Positions 1 to 8,263 of a DNA stretch of 64,000 nt are shown here, piece by piece; position 1 is the first letter of the stretch, and the number at the start of each line of letters is the position of its first letter. The stretch is from assembly GCA_017468395.1 (NCBI GenBank), contig JAFUIR010000021.1:83912-147911 (forward strand), read 5' to 3'. The translations under genes were made by a program, and so were the position numbers. Under the pieces are notes generated by a model. The model worked only from the letters and a program-made list of their open reading frames with translations, ran no database searches and was not told the origin of the DNA. The stretch is from Lachnospiraceae bacterium. GTDB taxonomy: Bacteria; Bacillota; Clostridia; Lachnospirales; Lachnospiraceae.

Positions 1-809
1 GCAGACTCTATCATGGTCTGACTGCCAAAAACTGCGCTCTGACTGACATTTTCCCCGGTAACAGTCATCTCCTTTGCAGGCTGTAAAGCAACATCCTGCC
101 CTGTCTGCCCCTCTGTAAGTGCTGCTGATAATTTTGTCATAAGCACCAGGGCTTCCTTTGCATTTCCCTGCTTAAGCAAATTTTCCACATAACCGGAAAC
201 ATCTCCCAGCACCTGTTTCATGCCCTCTGTCAACTGGTGCTGCATAGCCTTATAGTTTTCCAGTTGCCCTAAATTTTCCGGTGTTACATCAATATCCAAT
301 TGATGGAGACTGATAATATCTCTTAAAGTCGCATCCATATAGGCATTAACATCACGGTATACGCTTTGCAGGCTGTTTCTGTCAATGCTCATTCCTTCCT
401 GCATCATAGTCTGGGTCATTTCTATGGTCGTATCATTTGCGGGCAAAGACGCCATTTCAAGGGCTTTTAATACATTGGCATCCGTTGCGGTATTGGCAAA
501 CAAAGGACTTAAGGATAAGGCTTTGCCATTATTTCGCACCTCAAAAGTCATGATTTTCCCCAAATCAATGACCATTTCGCGCTCCAGTCTGGCAGACAGC
601 ACCATATCATCAGCCAGTTTTATCTGCACCTCACTGCCATTTTTACTAATTACTTCCCCTTGCAGGGTTTGTCCCGGCGTTAAGGCTTTTATCTGCCTGT
701 TTAGTTTCAGCATATTCAGATTTTTCTGTCCGATTACAACCGTCTCACCGCCATTTTTGCCTTCATTTTGAACGGTATTTGTACTTCGGAAAAGTTCCGA
801 AAGTTTCAT
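1..809 (-). CDS. YlqG/FliK-like protein, 3'-truncated by window edge
   Basis: This is an open frame read leftward from an ATG at 809 and still open at base 1, so only the first 269 residues are visible. It starts MKLSELFRST and continues with a segment resembling a small beta-barrel (TPGQTLQGEVISKNGSEVQI), then mostly helical sequence rich in Met, Gln and Leu. I see no signal peptide or membrane segment. It lies 5 bases downstream of rnhB, the position occupied in Bacillus subtilis by ylqG, which is followed by the FlhB-like ylqH. YlqG proteins are distantly related to flagellar hook-length control proteins, which is why I suggest that family. The function is unproven, and the C-terminal part needed to test the FliK relationship is outside the window. 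Confidence 0.6.
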   Translation of the reverse strand, partial: MKLSELFRSTNTVQNEGKNGGETVVIGQKNLNMLKLNRQIKALTPGQTLQGEVISKNGSEVQIKLADDMVLSARLEREMVIDLGKIMTFEVRNNGKALSLSPLFANTATDANVLKALEMASLPANDTTIEMTQTMMQEGMSIDRNSLQSVYRDVNAYMDATLRDIISLHQLDIDVTPENLGQLENYKAMQHQLTEGMKQVLGDVSGYVENLLKQGNAKEALVLMTKLSAALTEGQTGQDVALQPAKEMTVTGENVSQSAVFGSQTMIES

Positions 810-814
810 ATGCT

Positions 815-1579
815 TTATCCTTCCATAAAATTCTTAATAAAAGATTTCCGGTGTATGGGAGTAGGACCGTATTTCTTTAAAGCCTCGATATGAGACGCAC
901 TGCCATAGCCCTTATTTCCCGCAAAATCGTACTCCGGGAACACCTGCGCATACTGCACCATCATTCTGTCCCTTGTGACTTTTGCGATAATGCTGGCAGC
1001 GGCAATGGAAATACTTTTGGCATCCCCTTTGATAATGGGCACCTGCTTTATGTCCACACCGGGAATGGTCACTGCATCGTTTAGTAACAGATCCGGTGCC
1101 GGACTTAATTTGGAAACCGCCTCCCGCATAGCCTCATAGGTTGCCTGCAAAATATTGATTTCATCAATTCTTTCCGGCGAAGCAAAGCCAAGCCCTGTGG
1201 CCACGGCTTTTTCCATGATTACATCATAAAGTTCTTCTCTTTTCTTTTCGGATAATTGCTTGGAATCATTTATATACAAAATATCACAATCTTTAGGTAA
1301 AATAACCGCTCCTGCCACTACAGGACCTGCAAGAGGACCTCTGCCCACTTCGTCAATGCCGCAAATATAAGAATAAGAAGCATATTCCCGCTCAAATTTC
1401 TGCATCTGCTTTGTGCGCTCTGCTTCCTTCTCATAGGCGATTACTTTTTTCTCCGCAGACAAAATTATGGCTTTTACACCACTTCTTTCGTCGGTTTCAT
1501 ATCTCTTTATAAGTTCAGGCAGCATCTGAATATCCGCTGCCTGAAAAATCGCTTTAATTTCACTTGTCTTTTGTTCCAT
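815..1579 (-). CDS. rnhB: Ribonuclease HII
   Basis: RNase HII cleaves the RNA strand of RNA-DNA hybrids and single ribonucleotides misincorporated in DNA. The 254-residue product has the GIDEVGRGPLAGPVVAGAV signature with acidic residues D76 and E77. Further candidate catalytic aspartates are D168 (LLNDA) and D186 (KGDAKSISIAAASIIAKVTRD). An N-terminal extension of about 70 residues precedes the catalytic domain, as in the Bacillus enzyme. It follows lepB by 12 bases and precedes the YlqG-like gene in the conserved rplS-rbgA-rnhB order, so it is probably co-transcribed with them. Confidence 0.96.
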   Translation of the reverse strand: MEQKTSEIKAIFQAADIQMLPELIKRYETDERSGVKAIILSAEKKVIAYEKEAERTKQMQKFEREYASYSYICGIDEVGRGPLAGPVVAGAVILPKDCDILYINDSKQLSEKKREELYDVIMEKAVATGLGFASPERIDEINILQATYEAMREAVSKLSPAPDLLLNDAVTIPGVDIKQVPIIKGDAKSISIAAASIIAKVTRDRMMVQYAQVFPEYDFAGNKGYGSASHIEALKKYGPTPIHRKSFIKNFMEG

Positions 1580-1591
1580 CTTTTGTCACCT

Positions 1592-2155
1592 TTATTGATG
1601 TTCTAATATGCCAAATCTGCTAAGGGGCCAAATGCGGAACCATGCACGTCCGATAATGTCCTCTCTATGAATGTTGCCTACCACTTCCGAGCGGCTGTCC
1701 GCACTGTTATTTCGGTTATCTCCCAGCACAAAATATTCATCAGCCCCAAGAGTCACAGGTTCAATAGCTCTGCCGGGGTCCAAAATCACTTCTTTTCCGT
1801 AGCCTTCTTTCAAAACAGTTCCGTTCACATAAATGACACCGTCCTCGTCAATCTGCACTGTTTCGCCGGGCATACCGATAATTCGTTTAATATAAAATTC
1901 ATCGCTGTACTGGAAAGGAAAAACAATAATATCAAAGCGCTTGGGGTCATTGAAACGATAAGTGATTTTATCCACAATCAGATTATCTCCTACCTTTTCC
2001 GGGTCATTTTTGTCAGTCCCGTACAAAGTAGGCTCCATGGAAGCACCGTTTACAATGGTACGCTGACCCACAAAATTCACAATCAAATAGGTTGCCACCA
2101 GTACAATCAAAAGATAAACACTGGTGCTGAGTAATTCTTTTACAAACTTATTCAT
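1592..2155 (-). CDS. lepB: Signal peptidase I (second of two paralogues)
   Basis: Membrane-bound type I signal peptidase that removes signal peptides from exported proteins. The 187-residue protein has one N-terminal membrane segment (about residues 9-29), then the catalytic serine S39 in GASMEPT and the catalytic lysine K90 in FYIKRIIGMPGE. The GDNRNNSADSR box is present near the C-terminus. Its ATG overlaps the stop codon of rbgA by one base (TAATG), indicating translational coupling. A second signal peptidase lies on the other side of rbgA at 3017-3610; the two differ clearly in sequence and are not a recent duplication. Confidence 0.95.
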   Translation of the reverse strand: MNKFVKELLSTSVYLLIVLVATYLIVNFVGQRTIVNGASMEPTLYGTDKNDPEKVGDNLIVDKITYRFNDPKRFDIIVFPFQYSDEFYIKRIIGMPGETVQIDEDGVIYVNGTVLKEGYGKEVILDPGRAIEPVTLGADEYFVLGDNRNNSADSRSEVVGNIHREDIIGRAWFRIWPLSRFGILEHQ

Positions 2156-3000
2156 TATTCTTCACACCTTTCCAAGGTAATTTGGCCTAATCTGCCGCTT
2201 CTGAAATCGTCAATCAAAATACCTGCGGCTTTATCGTAATCCGGTTCTTCCCCTTTGCCCAAACACATCCGGGCTTTGGCAATCAGCGCCAGATTTTCCA
2301 CGGGTTTTTCCTGGATTTCTATGCCATATCTGTCCTTTATGACCTGCGGATAATTTTCATTCAAAAAAGTAATCAGGTCTAAAGCCATTTCCGAACGGAT
2401 AATAATATCATCATTAATAGAACCAAGAAAGGCCAGCCGCATTCCAACATTCTGGTCTTCAAATTTGGGCCACAAAATCCCCGGAGTATCCAAAAGTTCC
2501 AAAGATTTATTCAAGCGAATCCACTGCTTTCCCTTAGTTACACCGGGCTTATTTCCAGTTTTAGTACAGGCTTTTCCCGCAAAAGAATTGATAAACGTCG
2601 ATTTTCCCACATTAGGGATTCCCACAACCATGGCTCTGACAGGTCTGCCCACAATACCACGCTTACGGTCTCTTTCAATTTTTTCTTTACAGGCTTCCTG
2701 CACCATGGCAGAAATGGACTTCATTCCCGCACCGCTTCTGGCATTAATCTCTAAAACATGAAAACCTTGCTTTTTAAAATGCTCTGCCCACTTCCGGTTC
2801 CATCCGGCATCTGCCAAATCCGATTTGTTTAACAAAATCATTCTGGACTTATTTTTTGCCAGTTCGTCAATATCCGGATTGCGGCTGGAAAGGGGTGCTC
2901 TCGCATCCACCAGTTCAATCACCAAATCTATTAACTTAATGTCTTCCTGCATCATACGCTTCGCTTTTGTCATATGACCGGGATACCACTGATAATTCAT
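2155..3000 (-). CDS. rbgA: Ribosome biogenesis GTPase RbgA (YlqF)
   Basis: RbgA is a GTPase needed for late 50S subunit assembly. The 281-residue protein starts MNYQWYPGHMTKAKRMM, typical of the family, and shows the circularly permuted GTPase order: the G4 motif NKSD comes before the G1 motif GIPNVGKST, followed by the DTPGILWP G3 motif. A C-terminal helical RNA-binding region follows. It sits between two signal peptidase genes, downstream of rplS, and shares one base with the next gene. The rplS-ylqF-rnhB neighbourhood matches Firmicutes generally and fits a ribosome assembly role. Confidence 0.96.
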   Translation of the reverse strand: MNYQWYPGHMTKAKRMMQEDIKLIDLVIELVDARAPLSSRNPDIDELAKNKSRMILLNKSDLADAGWNRKWAEHFKKQGFHVLEINARSGAGMKSISAMVQEACKEKIERDRKRGIVGRPVRAMVVGIPNVGKSTFINSFAGKACTKTGNKPGVTKGKQWIRLNKSLELLDTPGILWPKFEDQNVGMRLAFLGSINDDIIIRSEMALDLITFLNENYPQVIKDRYGIEIQEKPVENLALIAKARMCLGKGEEPDYDKAAGILIDDFRSGRLGQITLERCEE

Positions 3001-3016
3001 ATTTTTCCTCTTTCTA

Positions 3017-3610
3017 TCACTTCACAAAGCCTGTTCCTTCCAAAGTTCCGTTAGAATGAAACCATGCTTCGCCTAAAATATGCTTTTTTTCGATGGGACC
3101 AATATTGGCCGCACGGCTGTCCTCACTATTGTTTCGGTTGTCTCCCAAAACAAAATACTCATCTCTTCCCAACAAAATGGGCGTTTCTGCAATTCCTGCA
3201 TCTGCCATTTTATCAAAGATAACTTCCGTATTTTCTTCCATCACATTATTTACATAAAGTCTTCCGCCCACAATCTGCACCGCATCTCCCGGCTTGGCAA
3301 CCACCCTTTTGACATAATAGTGGGAATTTTCATTGCCGTTTGGAAGAAAAACTACCACATCCCCCACTTTCGGCGATGACAACAAATAGGCAATACGGTT
3401 AATGTAAACCTTTTCCCCATTGTCGATGGTAGGCTCCATGGAAACACCGATAACGCGGGTAGTCATACCTACAAAATAAACTAAAACAAAGGCAATAAAA
3501 ACAGATACGAGAATACCAAATAACCAACTGAAAATTTCCCGTACCGTGGATGAACTGATTTTTTTTCTTCTGTGATAAAAACTAAGTCCTTTACGTTTTC
3601 TTCTAGGCAT
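3017..3610 (-). CDS. lepB: Signal peptidase I (first of two paralogues)
   Basis: Type I signal peptidase of 197 residues. A basic N-terminus (MPRRKRKG) precedes one membrane segment at about residues 29-48. The catalytic serine is S57 in GVSMEPT and the catalytic lysine K101 in YYVKRVVAKPGD; the GDNRNNSEDSR box follows. It is the first gene after the rplS terminator and lies 16 bases upstream of rbgA. An extended -10 sequence just after that terminator could give the lepB-rbgA-lepB-rnhB unit its own transcription start. Division of labour between the two signal peptidases cannot be read from the sequence. Confidence 0.95.
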   Translation of the reverse strand: MPRRKRKGLSFYHRRKKISSSTVREIFSWLFGILVSVFIAFVLVYFVGMTTRVIGVSMEPTIDNGEKVYINRIAYLLSSPKVGDVVVFLPNGNENSHYYVKRVVAKPGDAVQIVGGRLYVNNVMEENTEVIFDKMADAGIAETPILLGRDEYFVLGDNRNNSEDSRAANIGPIEKKHILGEAWFHSNGTLEGTGFVK

Positions 3611-3647
3611 CGTTCCATTCCTTTACTACCTGTTTAGGCCCAAAGCA

Positions 3648-3656
3648 AGTATATCA
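3648..3656 (-). promoter_or_regulatory. Possible extended -10 promoter for lepB-rbgA-lepB-rnhB
   Basis: On the minus strand TGATATACT gives an extended -10 (TGnTATACT) about 40 bases upstream of the lepB start and just downstream of the rplS terminator. No good -35 hexamer is present, so this is a tentative call based on position and the extended -10 alone. Confidence 0.4.
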
Positions 3657-3673
3657 CACTTTGTCCAAAGAGA

Positions 3674-3701
3674 AAAGGACAATTCCTAAGAATTGTCCTT
3701 T
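3674..3701 (-). terminator. Rho-independent terminator after rplS
   Basis: A perfect 12-bp stem (AAAGGACAATTC with its complement) and a 4-base loop, followed on the minus strand by TTTTCTCTTT. It lies 17 bases after the rplS stop codon and would separate L19 expression from the downstream lepB-rbgA genes. Confidence 0.85.
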
Positions 3702-3717
3702 CGTTAAGCATCATTAA

Positions 3718-4065
3718 TTATCTTACGATTTCTTTAACTTTTGCTTTCTTACCAACGCGGTCTCTCAAGTAGTTCAGTTTTGCACGTCTTACTTTACCAC
3801 GTCTTACAACTTCGATTTTCTCTACGTTGGGGGAATGCAAAGGCCATGTTTTTTCAACGCCTACACCGTTAGAATTTTTTCTAACTGTGAAAGTTTCTCT
3901 GTTGCTACCGCCCTGTCTTTTCAGTACGATACCTTCAAAAACCTGGATTCTTTCGCGGTTACCTTCTTTGATTTTACCGTATACTTTAACAGTATCACCT
4001 ACGTTAAAATCAGCAACTGTTTCTTTGAGCTGTTCAGCTTCAATGCTTTTAATGATGTCGTTCAT
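3718..4065 (-). CDS. rplS: 50S ribosomal protein L19
   Basis: L19 is located at the 30S-50S interface of the ribosome. The 115-residue product has the family sequence throughout ([22 protein letters not shown] near the start, [28 protein letters not shown] near the end). The start codon follows a strong AGAAGGAGATATAAAATG context. A promoter is visible 76 bases upstream and a terminator directly downstream, so it can be expressed as its own transcript although it sits in the usual place after trmD. Confidence 0.98.
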   Translation of the reverse strand: MNDIIKSIEAEQLKETVADFNVGDTVKVYGKIKEGNRERIQVFEGIVLKRQGGSNRETFTVRKNSNGVGVEKTWPLHSPNVEKIEVVRRGKVRRAKLNYLRDRVGKKAKVKEIVR

Positions 4066-4140
4066 TTTATATCTCCTTCTTTCCTGGATGTTCTTAATAC
4101 ACTTCGTAACAGAGGACCATCTCGTTTTCGCAACGCTAAT

Positions 4141-4169
4141 ACTTTACCATATACTTATCACAAATGCAA
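4141..4169 (-). promoter_or_regulatory. Sigma-A type promoter for rplS
   Basis: On the minus strand: TTGCAT, 17-bp spacer, TAAAGT. It lies in the 144-bp gap between trmD and rplS and leaves an untranslated leader of roughly 70 bases. L19 leader RNAs are known in Bacilli, but I could not match that structure here. Confidence 0.7.
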
Positions 4170-4209
4170 GAATTATTTGGTATTTTCTGCATTATTATTT
4201 GCATTATGG

Positions 4210-5679
4210 TTACTTTTTTTCAAACCAATACACCTTTCCTTTGGAAAAATACAGTCCCAGACTGCTTTGCAACGCCATGGAAACCTCATTTTCCTCCTTA
4301 ACCTGTCCAAAAGGTGTGTAGCCTTTTTCCAACTGCAAATTGATTATGAATGTTTCCAATGCCTTGCCGATTCCGCATTTGCGGTACTCCGGAAACACTT
4401 CCAGCATCCCACTGCTACCTTCCTCATGGATTCCCACAAATCCGGTAAGAACATCGCCTGCAAAAGCTCCGTACATACAGCCGTGGGCAATTCTGCCTTG
4501 CACATAAGACATATCTGCATTTTCATAATGCCCGGAAACAGTCTCTACATGCTCCATTCCAAGGCTTCTGATTTCGATAGGCACCTCCTGCCCGTCCACC
4601 ACTATAGCAGCCTTTACTGCGAGTAGCATCTCTTTACGGGTATAAACTGACTGATAGCACCCCATCACCAATTTCAGTCCCAAAACTTCCTGTGCAATTT
4701 CATTAATACATTCCTGATGGGAAACAAACATCCAATAGTCCTGATTTTGATTGTATTTCTCTATCTTGTCTTTGTTTTCTTCCAGAATTTTTCCCGCTGC
4801 TTCTTTTGTTTTGGCGGTCATCATAATTGCTCCGCTGACTTTATCCCGAAGAAGGACTCCGTCTTTTTCAAAATAGAGAATTTGCGCTTGTCCTCTGCGA
4901 ATCAGTTCAATCATATCAATATGCAGAAGTTTGTCCTTCATAAGCATTTGTATACAGGCCTGGTCCCGTTCGTAAAGTTTGTATAAATCCGGTCTGCGCT
5001 CCTTGGTGCGCTTTATAGATTCTTCCAAACGCCATTCCCTGATTTTTTTATGGTCGCCGGAAAGCAGCACCTTCGGCACTTCTTTTCCCATCCATGAAAC
5101 AGGTCTTGAAAACTGGGGATATTCCAACAAATTTCCGTGAAAACTTTCTGTTTCTGCGGACACCTCGTTATTAAGCACTCCGGGCACCAAACGGGCAATA
5201 GAGTCAATCATGACCATGGCAGGAAGTTCCCCGCCGGTAAGTACATAGTCACCGATGGAAACATAATCTGTCACTATTTCTTCCAGCACTCTTTCATCAA
5301 TACCTTCATAGTGGCCGCAAAGGAAAATAAGTTCCTCTTCTTTGGCAAACTCTTCCGCCATGTGCTGGGTAAAGGGTGCTCCCTGTGGAGTGAGGTAGAT
5401 GGTTCGAGGTTTCTTGTTTTTTCCGGATTTTGTGCCATTTTCACCACTAACACATACTGACTTCCACGCATCATAAACGGGCTGTGCCTGCATAAGCATG
5501 CCTGCGCCGCCGCCATAGGTATAATCATCCACTCTGTTATGCTTATTTGTTGTGAAATCACGAATATTTACAGCATCAATACTGATAAATCCGTTTTCAG
5601 TAGCTCTTCCTAAAATGCTGGTGCCAAGTCCCTGTAAAATCATTTCGGGAAAGAGGGTCAAAACATGAAATTTCATCAT
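4210..5679 (-). CDS. trmD: tRNA (guanine37-N1)-methyltransferase TrmD fused to a GNAT-like acetyltransferase domain
   Basis: TrmD makes m1G37 in tRNAs and prevents frameshifting. Residues 1-237 are a complete TrmD: FHVLTLFPEM at the start, DDYTYGGGAGM near residue 51, CGHYEGIDER at 121-130 and the trefoil-knot SAM site SIGDYVLTGGELPAM at 141-155. The protein then continues in frame to 489 residues, about twice the family length. The extension (about 240-489) ends in a region with GNAT features: AFAGDVLTGFVGIHEEGSSGMLEV, then a probable acetyl-CoA loop PEYRKCGIGKALETFI. No internal stop, frameshift or restart is seen. The substrate of the second domain is unknown. A GGAG Shine-Dalgarno sequence precedes two adjacent ATG codons. 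Confidence 0.93.
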   Translation of the reverse strand: MMKFHVLTLFPEMILQGLGTSILGRATENGFISIDAVNIRDFTTNKHNRVDDYTYGGGAGMLMQAQPVYDAWKSVCVSGENGTKSGKNKKPRTIYLTPQGAPFTQHMAEEFAKEEELIFLCGHYEGIDERVLEEIVTDYVSIGDYVLTGGELPAMVMIDSIARLVPGVLNNEVSAETESFHGNLLEYPQFSRPVSWMGKEVPKVLLSGDHKKIREWRLEESIKRTKERRPDLYKLYERDQACIQMLMKDKLLHIDMIELIRRGQAQILYFEKDGVLLRDKVSGAIMMTAKTKEAAGKILEENKDKIEKYNQNQDYWMFVSHQECINEIAQEVLGLKLVMGCYQSVYTRKEMLLAVKAAIVVDGQEVPIEIRSLGMEHVETVSGHYENADMSYVQGRIAHGCMYGAFAGDVLTGFVGIHEEGSSGMLEVFPEYRKCGIGKALETFIINLQLEKGYTPFGQVKEENEVSMALQSSLGLYFSKGKVYWFEKK

Positions 5680-5706
5680 TGTTTCTCCAAATAATTTATT
5701 ATAATA

Positions 5707-6216
5707 CTAGTCAAGTAATCCGTCCATCAAATGAATGGTCATTTTGCCTGCTTCCACATCCACATCCAAAACACATTCTTTAATAGCAGGAATCAGAACT
5801 TCCCCACCATTTTTCATGGAGATGGTATACACATCATTGGCACCTGTCTGTATAACTTCCGTCAACGTACCAAATTCCGTTCCGTCCTCCAAGTAAACCT
5901 GCAAGCCTTCCAAATCCGCAATAAAATATTCGTCTTTGCGAAGTCTCACAGCATGTTCCCTGTCTACATAGAGATTCTTTCCCTTGTATCTTTCGATATC
6001 ATTTATATTATCAAAACCTTTGAATTTCAATATGACAAACTGTTTGAAAAATTTGACACCTTCAATTTCCAAAGTTACTTGTTCTTTTCCTGTATCCAAA
6101 ATCACATTTTTAAGTCTGCGGAAACGCTTTGGGTCATCTGTTGTAGGAAATACCTTTACTTCCCCGCGCACGCCATGGGTTGATGTAATCGCCCCAACCT
6201 GTAATAATTGTTCCAT
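5707..6216 (-). CDS. rimM: Ribosome maturation factor RimM
   Basis: RimM binds S19 and assists maturation of the 30S head. From the chosen start the product is 169 residues, beginning [22 protein letters not shown], the standard RimM N-terminus; the C-terminal PRC-barrel domain includes [15 protein letters not shown]. An upstream in-frame TTG at 6252 would add 12 residues, but AGAGGA lies just before the ATG at 6216, so I use the ATG. A terminator hairpin separates it from khpA, so rimM and trmD may be transcribed at a reduced level. Confidence 0.95.
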   Translation of the reverse strand: MEQLLQVGAITSTHGVRGEVKVFPTTDDPKRFRRLKNVILDTGKEQVTLEIEGVKFFKQFVILKFKGFDNINDIERYKGKNLYVDREHAVRLRKDEYFIADLEGLQVYLEDGTEFGTLTEVIQTGANDVYTISMKNGGEVLIPAIKECVLDVDVEAGKMTIHLMDGLLD

Positions 6217-6254
6217 TTTATCCTCTTTCTTTGATAACTCACAAATAACCAAAA

Positions 6255-6278
6255 AGGGACACTGTTAAAAGTGTCCCT
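6255..6278 (-). terminator. Terminator/attenuator between khpA and rimM
   Basis: A 9-bp perfect stem (AGGGACACT with its complement), 6-base loop, then TTTTTGG on the minus strand. It starts 7 bases beyond the khpA stop codon and 39 bases before the rimM ATG. It probably terminates part of the ffh-rpsP-khpA transcript. Confidence 0.8.
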
Positions 6279-6285
6279 GATTTTC

Positions 6286-6513
6286 TTAGATGATCTCTAC
6301 ATCCACTCTCTTATTGTCTTTGGATGATGCTGCTTTCACAACAGAGCGGATTGCTTTGGCGATTCTACCCTGTTTACCGATTACTTTACCCATATCTGCG
6401 GGTGCAACATGAAGTTCAACAGTGACATTTTTTCCTTCTGCCTTTTCTGTTACAACAACTTCCTCCGGATTATCAACAAGGGCTTTTGCAATAACTTCAA
6501 CTAATTCCTTCAT
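6286..6513 (-). CDS. khpA: KH-domain RNA-binding protein KhpA (YlqC)
   Basis: A small RNA-binding protein of 75 residues consisting essentially of one KH domain, with the GxxG-type loop in GKVIGKQGRIAKAIRSVVKAAS. In Firmicutes KhpA partners with KhpB/Jag and influences cell elongation and small-RNA biology. It lies between rpsP and rimM, the standard position. Confidence 0.95.
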   Translation of the reverse strand: MKELVEVIAKALVDNPEEVVVTEKAEGKNVTVELHVAPADMGKVIGKQGRIAKAIRSVVKAASSKDNKRVDVEII

Positions 6514-6567
6514 AATCCACCTCCAAAATCCATCAACAAATTCTTTTACAAACTACACAAGAAAAAC

Positions 6568-6813
6568 TTATTTCTCAATACCAGCCTGTTTGAAGAGTTT
6601 GCCAACGATTTCTGTAGGCTGAGCACCATTTGCAAGCCATTTTTTAGCCAGTTCTTCGTTTACTTTTACTGTGCAAGGCTCTGTGCTGGGATCATAAGTA
6701 CCGATCTCCTCGATGCATCTGCCGTCTCTGGGGGAACGAGAATCTGCTACAACGATTCTATAAAAAGGAGCTTTCTTCTGTCCCATTCTTCTTAATCTGA
6801 TTTTTACTGCCAT
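6568..6813 (-). CDS. rpsP: 30S ribosomal protein S16
   Basis: S16 is a 30S assembly protein. The 81-residue sequence starts [26 protein letters not shown], which is diagnostic. It lies between ffh and khpA. A GGAGGT-type Shine-Dalgarno sequence precedes the start. Confidence 0.98.
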   Translation of the reverse strand: MAVKIRLRRMGQKKAPFYRIVVADSRSPRDGRCIEEIGTYDPSTEPCTVKVNEELAKKWLANGAQPTEIVGKLFKQAGIEK

Positions 6814-6891
6814 TTCTTTTTACCTCCAACGTATTGTTTGAAAAATTAATATTTATCTATGATAAGCAATCCGAGTTTCCCAAAGCATATG

Positions 6892-8259
6892 CTAAAAAGG
6901 AAATCTTCCGCCTCCCATACCACCAAACATTCCTCTGCCGCGTTTTCCCATACCGCCGCCAAACTGTTTCATCATTTTCTGGCTTTGTTCAAACTGTTTG
7001 ATAAAACGGTTTACCACTGCAATATCAACGCCTGCACCTTTTGCAATACGGTGCTTTCTGCGAGGATTTAATAATTTCGGGTTTCTTCTCTCCTGGGGTG
7101 TCATGGAAAGAACAATAGCCTCCATATGAGCTAATTTCTTTTCATCCACCATGGATTCGATGTCACCCATTTTGCTGCCCATACCGGGCATCATACTAAG
7201 CAGGGAACTGATGCCGCCCATTTTACGCATCTGCTTCATGCTTTCCAGGTAATCTTCAAAATCGAATTTCCCTTTCTTCATGCGGGAAGCCATTTCTTTT
7301 TCTTTCTGCTCGTCTATTTCCAGATTGGCTTCCTGCACCTTGTCAATAAGGGAAAGCACATCACCCATACCAAGGATTCTGCTGGCCATTCTGTCAGGAT
7401 AAAACTGTTCCATATCGGAAAGTTTCTCTCCCATACCTACATAAAGAATAGGTTTTCCTGTAACTGCTTTGACGGAAAGTGCCGCACCACCTCTGGTATC
7501 ACCATCCATTTTGGAAAGGATAACACCGTCAATGCCCACTTTTTCATCAAACTCTTTTGCCACATTTACTGCGTCCTGACCGGTCATGGCATCCACTACA
7601 AGGAGCGTCTGATGCACTTCGATTTCGGCTTTGATTTCCTGCAGTTCCGCCATCATGTCTTCATCGATATGAAGCCGTCCGGCGGTATCTATGATAACTA
7701 CATTGTGACCATTCTTTTTGGCATGCTCCATGGCAGCCTTTGCAATATCCACAGGCTTATGACCTGTTCCCATGGAGAAAACATCAACTTCCTGTTTTTC
7801 TCCGTTTATCTGAAGTTGTTCGATAGCTGCGGGACGATATACGTCACAGGCTACCAACAGTGATTTTTTCCCTTTTAATTTAAACTTGCCTGCCAATTTT
7901 GCGGTAGCGGTTGTCTTACCTGCACCTTGCAGACCTGCCATCATAACAACGGTAATGGACTTTCCGGGCTGAAACTGTACCTCTGTGGTTTCGCTTCCCA
8001 TCAGAGCAATCATTTCCTCGTTTACAATCTTAATAACCATCTGTCCGGGATTAAGACCATTCATTACGTCCGCACCGATGGCTCTCTCTTCCACCGCCTT
8101 GACAAACTGCTTTACAACCTTAAAGTTTACGTCCGCCTCTAACAGCGCCATTTTTACTTCTTTTAAGGCTGCCTTGACATCATCCTCAGTCAAACGTCCC
8201 TTGCTTCTTAAGTTTTTAAATACATTTTGCAATTTGTCCGTTAAACTTTCAAATGCCAT
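6892..8259 (-). CDS. ffh: Signal recognition particle protein Ffh
   Basis: Ffh is the GTPase subunit of the signal recognition particle and brings nascent membrane proteins to FtsY. The 455 residues include an N-terminal helical bundle, the P-loop GLQGAGKTTATAKLAG, DTAGRLHIDE, and SKMDGDTRGGAAL, then the methionine-rich M domain (about 300-435) and a Gly/Met/Arg tail (GKRGRGMFGGMGGGRFPF). It is 4 bases downstream of ylxM, its usual partner, and FtsY is encoded about 2.6 kb upstream. Confidence 0.98.
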   Translation of the reverse strand: MAFESLTDKLQNVFKNLRSKGRLTEDDVKAALKEVKMALLEADVNFKVVKQFVKAVEERAIGADVMNGLNPGQMVIKIVNEEMIALMGSETTEVQFQPGKSITVVMMAGLQGAGKTTATAKLAGKFKLKGKKSLLVACDVYRPAAIEQLQINGEKQEVDVFSMGTGHKPVDIAKAAMEHAKKNGHNVVIIDTAGRLHIDEDMMAELQEIKAEIEVHQTLLVVDAMTGQDAVNVAKEFDEKVGIDGVILSKMDGDTRGGAALSVKAVTGKPILYVGMGEKLSDMEQFYPDRMASRILGMGDVLSLIDKVQEANLEIDEQKEKEMASRMKKGKFDFEDYLESMKQMRKMGGISSLLSMMPGMGSKMGDIESMVDEKKLAHMEAIVLSMTPQERRNPKLLNPRRKHRIAKGAGVDIAVVNRFIKQFEQSQKMMKQFGGGMGKRGRGMFGGMGGGRFPF

Positions 8260-8263
8260 TTGG

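Noticed and set aside
4066-4134. L19 leader regulatory RNA
   Set aside because: The position is right, but I could not recognise the conserved structure by eye; needs a covariance search.
3835-4626. Long plus-strand open frame opposite rplS and trmD
   Set aside because: It is antisense to two conserved genes, has no ribosome-binding site and an implausible Phe/His/Cys-rich composition; it is a shadow frame.
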